Position numbers and translations under genes: made by a program. The notes beneath the pieces were generated by a model. It ran no database searches. It was not told the DNA's origin and was given only the letters and a program-made list of their open reading frames with translations. Positions 31,783 through 34,147 of a stretch of 34,147 nt of DNA are shown here, piece after piece. The stretch is from Deltaproteobacteria bacterium (GTDB lineage Bacteria > Desulfobacterota > Desulfovibrionia > Desulfovibrionales > Desulfovibrionaceae): positions 1-34,147 of the forward strand of contig JAISDX010000157.1 in the NCBI GenBank assembly GCA_031264465.1, in the 5' to 3' direction. The number at the start of each line of letters is the position of its first letter. Position 1 is the stretch's first letter.

Positions 31783-34147
31783 TTATTCAACCGTAAACTC
31801 GGCCACCCGCACCCGCTCTTTGGCGTTTTCCAGCCGCAGGGTGCTGCGCTCCTCTTGCTGCTCCGACGTGCCGAACTTGCTCTGCACGGTCAGCATCATG
31901 GTCACTTCGCCGGCGATGGTCTGGCTGGAGCTGCCGTAATAATTGACCTCCACCCGGTATTTGCCGGGCGCGGCCTTTTTCAGCATGAATTCTTCCGGCC
32001 CGTAACCCTGGGTGCAGTCCAGGCTCATCCGCCCGCCCAGGCGGGTAAGCCGGTTGCTGTAGCCGGCGGCTTCGCCGTCAGGTGAAATAATCCACAGGTC
32101 CATGTCGGTATTGTCCATGTCCCAGGCCAGAACCACCCGGATGTCAGAAGCCAGGTTCCTGACCAGGCGAGCATCGATGGCCCCGCTGTTCACCTGGTTG
32201 CCGGAGCGGGCAATCAGCGCATTCATCTCGGTCAGGGCGATGGTGTTGACCTCGCCGAAACGGTCGGACCAGGCCCGGCGGGCGGTTTCGTAGAGCAGGT
32301 CCACGGCGGCCTGGGTGTTGCCCAGGCCGGCCTGAACCTGCGCGATGTCCCGTAGCGACTGCGGCTCATACGGGGCCAGATCTCGCACCTGCTCCAACAC
32401 CGGCAGGGCCAGGGCCATTTCGCCCGCCTGCATCAGCCGGTAGGCCAGCATACGCAACACTTGCCGGTTTTCCAACCGCATTTCGGCCAGGTTGGAAAGC
32501 ACGCGCAGCCCCAGTTCCTTCAGGCCGCGCTCGAAAAAGCGGTCGGCCACGTCCATGAAAAAAACGCTGCTGTTGCGGTAAGCCGGGCGCTCGTCCAGGT
32601 ACACGGCGTAGAGTTCGTCGTCCCTGGCCGCTTTCAGACGGGCGATGTAAGACGCATCCGACACCCAGGGCCGCAGTTCGATGCCCACGGCCGCGCCCGG
32701 CCCGGCCCGGTCGCCGGGAGCCGGCGCGGGCCGGGCTTCTTCAAGTTCCGCCCGGGAAACGGCGCCGGAGCCGATCACCGCCTGTTCCGGCGACAAGGAC
32801 GCCCAGTCCCGGGGCGAGGCTGCGGCATTCCCGGCCGCAGTGCTCAGGTCGAACGCCGAAGTCGGGCTTCCCTCCTTTTTGGACTCCTGCCCTTTCTTGG
32901 GGAACGAAGTCTCCCACCACCGCACTTTTTCCAGCCACAGGGCGGCCAGCCGGTCGTCGCTCAGGCGCTGCCCGCCGCCGGCGGGCTCGCGCTGGCGGCG
33001 CAGGGCTTCCACCCGCTCCCGGAGCGCGGCCGGCGGCGCCACGCCGTAACGCGCGTAATCCTCCGCCGTTTCCAGGACAATCAGCGAAGTTTCGCGGCTG
33101 ACAATGCCGAATTCCTCGCCCAGCCGGGCAATGGCCAGCTTGTTGGCACGCCGGTCCGCCTCCAGGGCGGCGATTTTGTAGCGCCCCCACAGGCGGGCCT
33201 CCAGGGGAGCCTGCTGGGGGGAGCCGTCGCCGCCGGCCTCGTCCGCCTGCTCCCAGGCCGGCAGAGGCAGAGGCCGCTCGCTGACGGAGCCGTCCGGCCA
33301 GCGCAGGCGCAACGCCAGGGATCTGGCCGCGCCGCGCTTCACCCAGCCGGCCAGGCGGCAAAAGCCCGCCTGCCCGTTCTGCTCACTTGAGGGCGTCAGG
33401 TAAGCGCAAGCCGGGTCCAAGGCCGTCTCGCCCGCGCCGGCAAGCGAAGCGTCGAGCACACTCACCTGCGCCCCTTCCAGCAAGAGCTTTTGCGCGGCCA
33501 GTTCCACCGGCTCGTGCGCCAGATCAATTACCGCGCCGCGCTCGGCCAGGCCGCGCAGGACGGCGTAATCGGCCGTGGCTGAGGAATTGACGGCGAACAG
33601 GCGCCGGGGTTGGTCCAGCTTGGGGAAACTCGCGCCGCCGTAATTGGACACCCCGTCGGAAAACAGCAGGAACTCGGAACAATCGGCCGCGGGCCGCCAA
33701 TCCGCCAAGTTGGTGGCGCCGTCGTAAACCAGCCCGTGCAGGGCTTCTTTAAGCCCGCTCCAGTTTCCGTCACGCACGGTGAAGCTGCGGGCCGGTTCGG
33801 CCTGGTCGCGCAGGATCACCAGGCGCGCCTCGCCGGAACCGAAGGCCTGAAAATATCGGTCGAGCAGGGCGTACTCCCCGGCCAGGTCGCGCCCGAGGCT
33901 GGAGCCGGAAGCGTCCCAGAGCAGGGTCACCTTGTCCGGCAAAACGCGTTTTACCGCTGGCACGGCCAGATAGGCCGCGCTGCTGAAGTAAAGCTTGTCC
34001 CGCCACCGGACGGCTGTGAGGGAGCCAACCGGCGAATCCGGAAAAGCCGGCGCCGGCAGCGAAATATCCAGCCAGCCTTGCGGCGTGATCTCCTTCTTTT
34101 CCACCTTGCCGCGCCAGAGCGTACCGGCACGTTGCAGGGTCAGTCCC
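31783..34147 (-). CDS. Large vWA and DUF2135 domain protein, N-terminus cut by the window edge
   Basis: The frame is open to the right edge (34147), so the N-terminus is missing; about 788 residues are seen. The visible part starts before 'EKKEITPQGWLDISLP', then a vWA domain with MIDAS motif 'TLLWDASGSSLGRDL', the Thr loop 'DGATNLADW' and 'FLLFSDGVSN'. A middle region of unclear structure follows, with an Ala/Pro-rich stretch, then TPR-like helices ('LRMLAYRLMQAGEMALALPVLEQV...'), and a C-terminal DUF2135 domain ('DNTDMDLWIISPDGEAAGYSN' to 'GKYRVEVNYYG'). Such proteins often begin with a VIT domain; that part would lie off the window. Likely envelope-located; function unknown. No strong terminator follows it. 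Confidence 0.82.
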   Translation of the reverse strand, partial: GLTLQRAGTLWRGKVEKKEITPQGWLDISLPAPAFPDSPVGSLTAVRWRDKLYFSSAAYLAVPAVKRVLPDKVTLLWDASGSSLGRDLAGEYALLDRYFQAFGSGEARLVILRDQAEPARSFTVRDGNWSGLKEALHGLVYDGATNLADWRPAADCSEFLLFSDGVSNYGGASFPKLDQPRRLFAVNSSATADYAVLRGLAERGAVIDLAHEPVELAAQKLLLEGAQVSVLDASLAGAGETALDPACAYLTPSSEQNGQAGFCRLAGWVKRGAARSLALRLRWPDGSVSERPLPLPAWEQADEAGGDGSPQQAPLEARLWGRYKIAALEADRRANKLAIARLGEEFGIVSRETSLIVLETAEDYARYGVAPPAALRERVEALRRQREPAGGGQRLSDDRLAALWLEKVRWWETSFPKKGQESKKEGSPTSAFDLSTAAGNAAASPRDWASLSPEQAVIGSGAVSRAELEEARPAPAPGDRAGPGAAVGIELRPWVSDASYIARLKAARDDELYAVYLDERPAYRNSSVFFMDVADRFFERGLKELGLRVLSNLAEMRLENRQVLRMLAYRLMQAGEMALALPVLEQVRDLAPYEPQSLRDIAQVQAGLGNTQAAVDLLYETARRAWSDRFGEVNTIALTEMNALIARSGNQVNSGAIDARLVRNLASDIRVVLAWDMDNTDMDLWIISPDGEAAGYSNRLTRLGGRMSLDCTQGYGPEEFMLKKAAPGKYRVEVNYYGSSSQTIAGEVTMMLTVQSKFGTSEQQEERSTLRLENAKERVRVAEFTVE

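Noticed and set aside
1-34147. A defence island, prophage or secondary-metabolite cluster as the hidden system
   Set aside because: The genes read as ribosomal, LPS, peptidoglycan, amino-acid and redox functions. No nuclease, toxin-antitoxin pair, integrase or synthase was found.

Overview
The window is a GC-rich bacterial chromosome segment, most likely from a Desulfovibrionaceae-type anaerobe (sulfate reducer or relative). Reasons: the gene order and sequence style of the S10-spc-alpha ribosomal cluster with secY-map-rpmJ in the middle, a polyferredoxin-type protein, heptose/LPS genes and MltD lipoprotein typical of a Gram-negative envelope, zinc-finger versions of S4, S14, L24 and L36, and an anaerobe-type PurF-like protein. 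The genus is inferred from memory of these families; no database search was possible.

Layout. 1-284: end of an outer-membrane barrel protein. 308-2437 (minus): a 4Fe-4S protein, a GT61 glycosyltransferase and a small YgdI/YgdR-type lipoprotein. 2704-4032 (plus): UDP-glucose 6-dehydrogenase. 4165-6889 (minus): a GT9 heptosyltransferase-like protein with a long unknown tail, followed by two small unrecognised proteins, one resembling a FlgN/FliT-type flagellar chaperone. 6981-8690 (minus): MltD-type lytic transglycosylase with three LysM repeats. 8697-9107: non-coding. 9108-9929 (plus): a SpoU/TrmH-family RNA methyltransferase.

10058-24590 (minus): 29 translation, transcription and secretion genes in nearly canonical order: rpsJ-rplC-rplD-rplW-rplB-rpsS-rplV-rpsC-rplP-rpmC-rpsQ-rplN-rplX-rplE-rpsN-rpsH-rplF-rplR-rpsE-rpmD-rplO-secY-map, then rpmJ-rpsM-rpsK-rpsD-rpoA-rplQ. 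Two good sigma70-like promoters were found by eye: one about 475 nt upstream of rpsJ with an A-tract behind the -35 box, and one just upstream of rpmJ. Several intercistronic gaps hold GC-rich hairpins that could control or process the mRNA. The str operon (rpsL-rpsG-fusA-tuf), infA and adk are not adjacent.

25235-34147: a secreted von Willebrand A (vWA) protein (plus), a 72-bp imperfect palindrome, a PurF-like protein that lacks the glutaminase nucleophile (minus), proC (plus), then rfaE2, trpS, an M50 site-2 protease, a stand-alone response-regulator receiver and a large vWA/DUF2135 protein cut by the right edge (all minus).

Most of the window is housekeeping and envelope biology. I do not see a defence island, CRISPR array, prophage, transposase or biosynthetic cluster, and no clearly new multi-gene system. 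The points most worth a second look are the PurF-like protein with a degenerate glutaminase half, the long structured S10 leader, the palindromic element next to it, the hairpins inside the ribosomal operons, the Ala/Lys/Pro tail on L17, and the unrecognised gene pair beside the GT9 gene.
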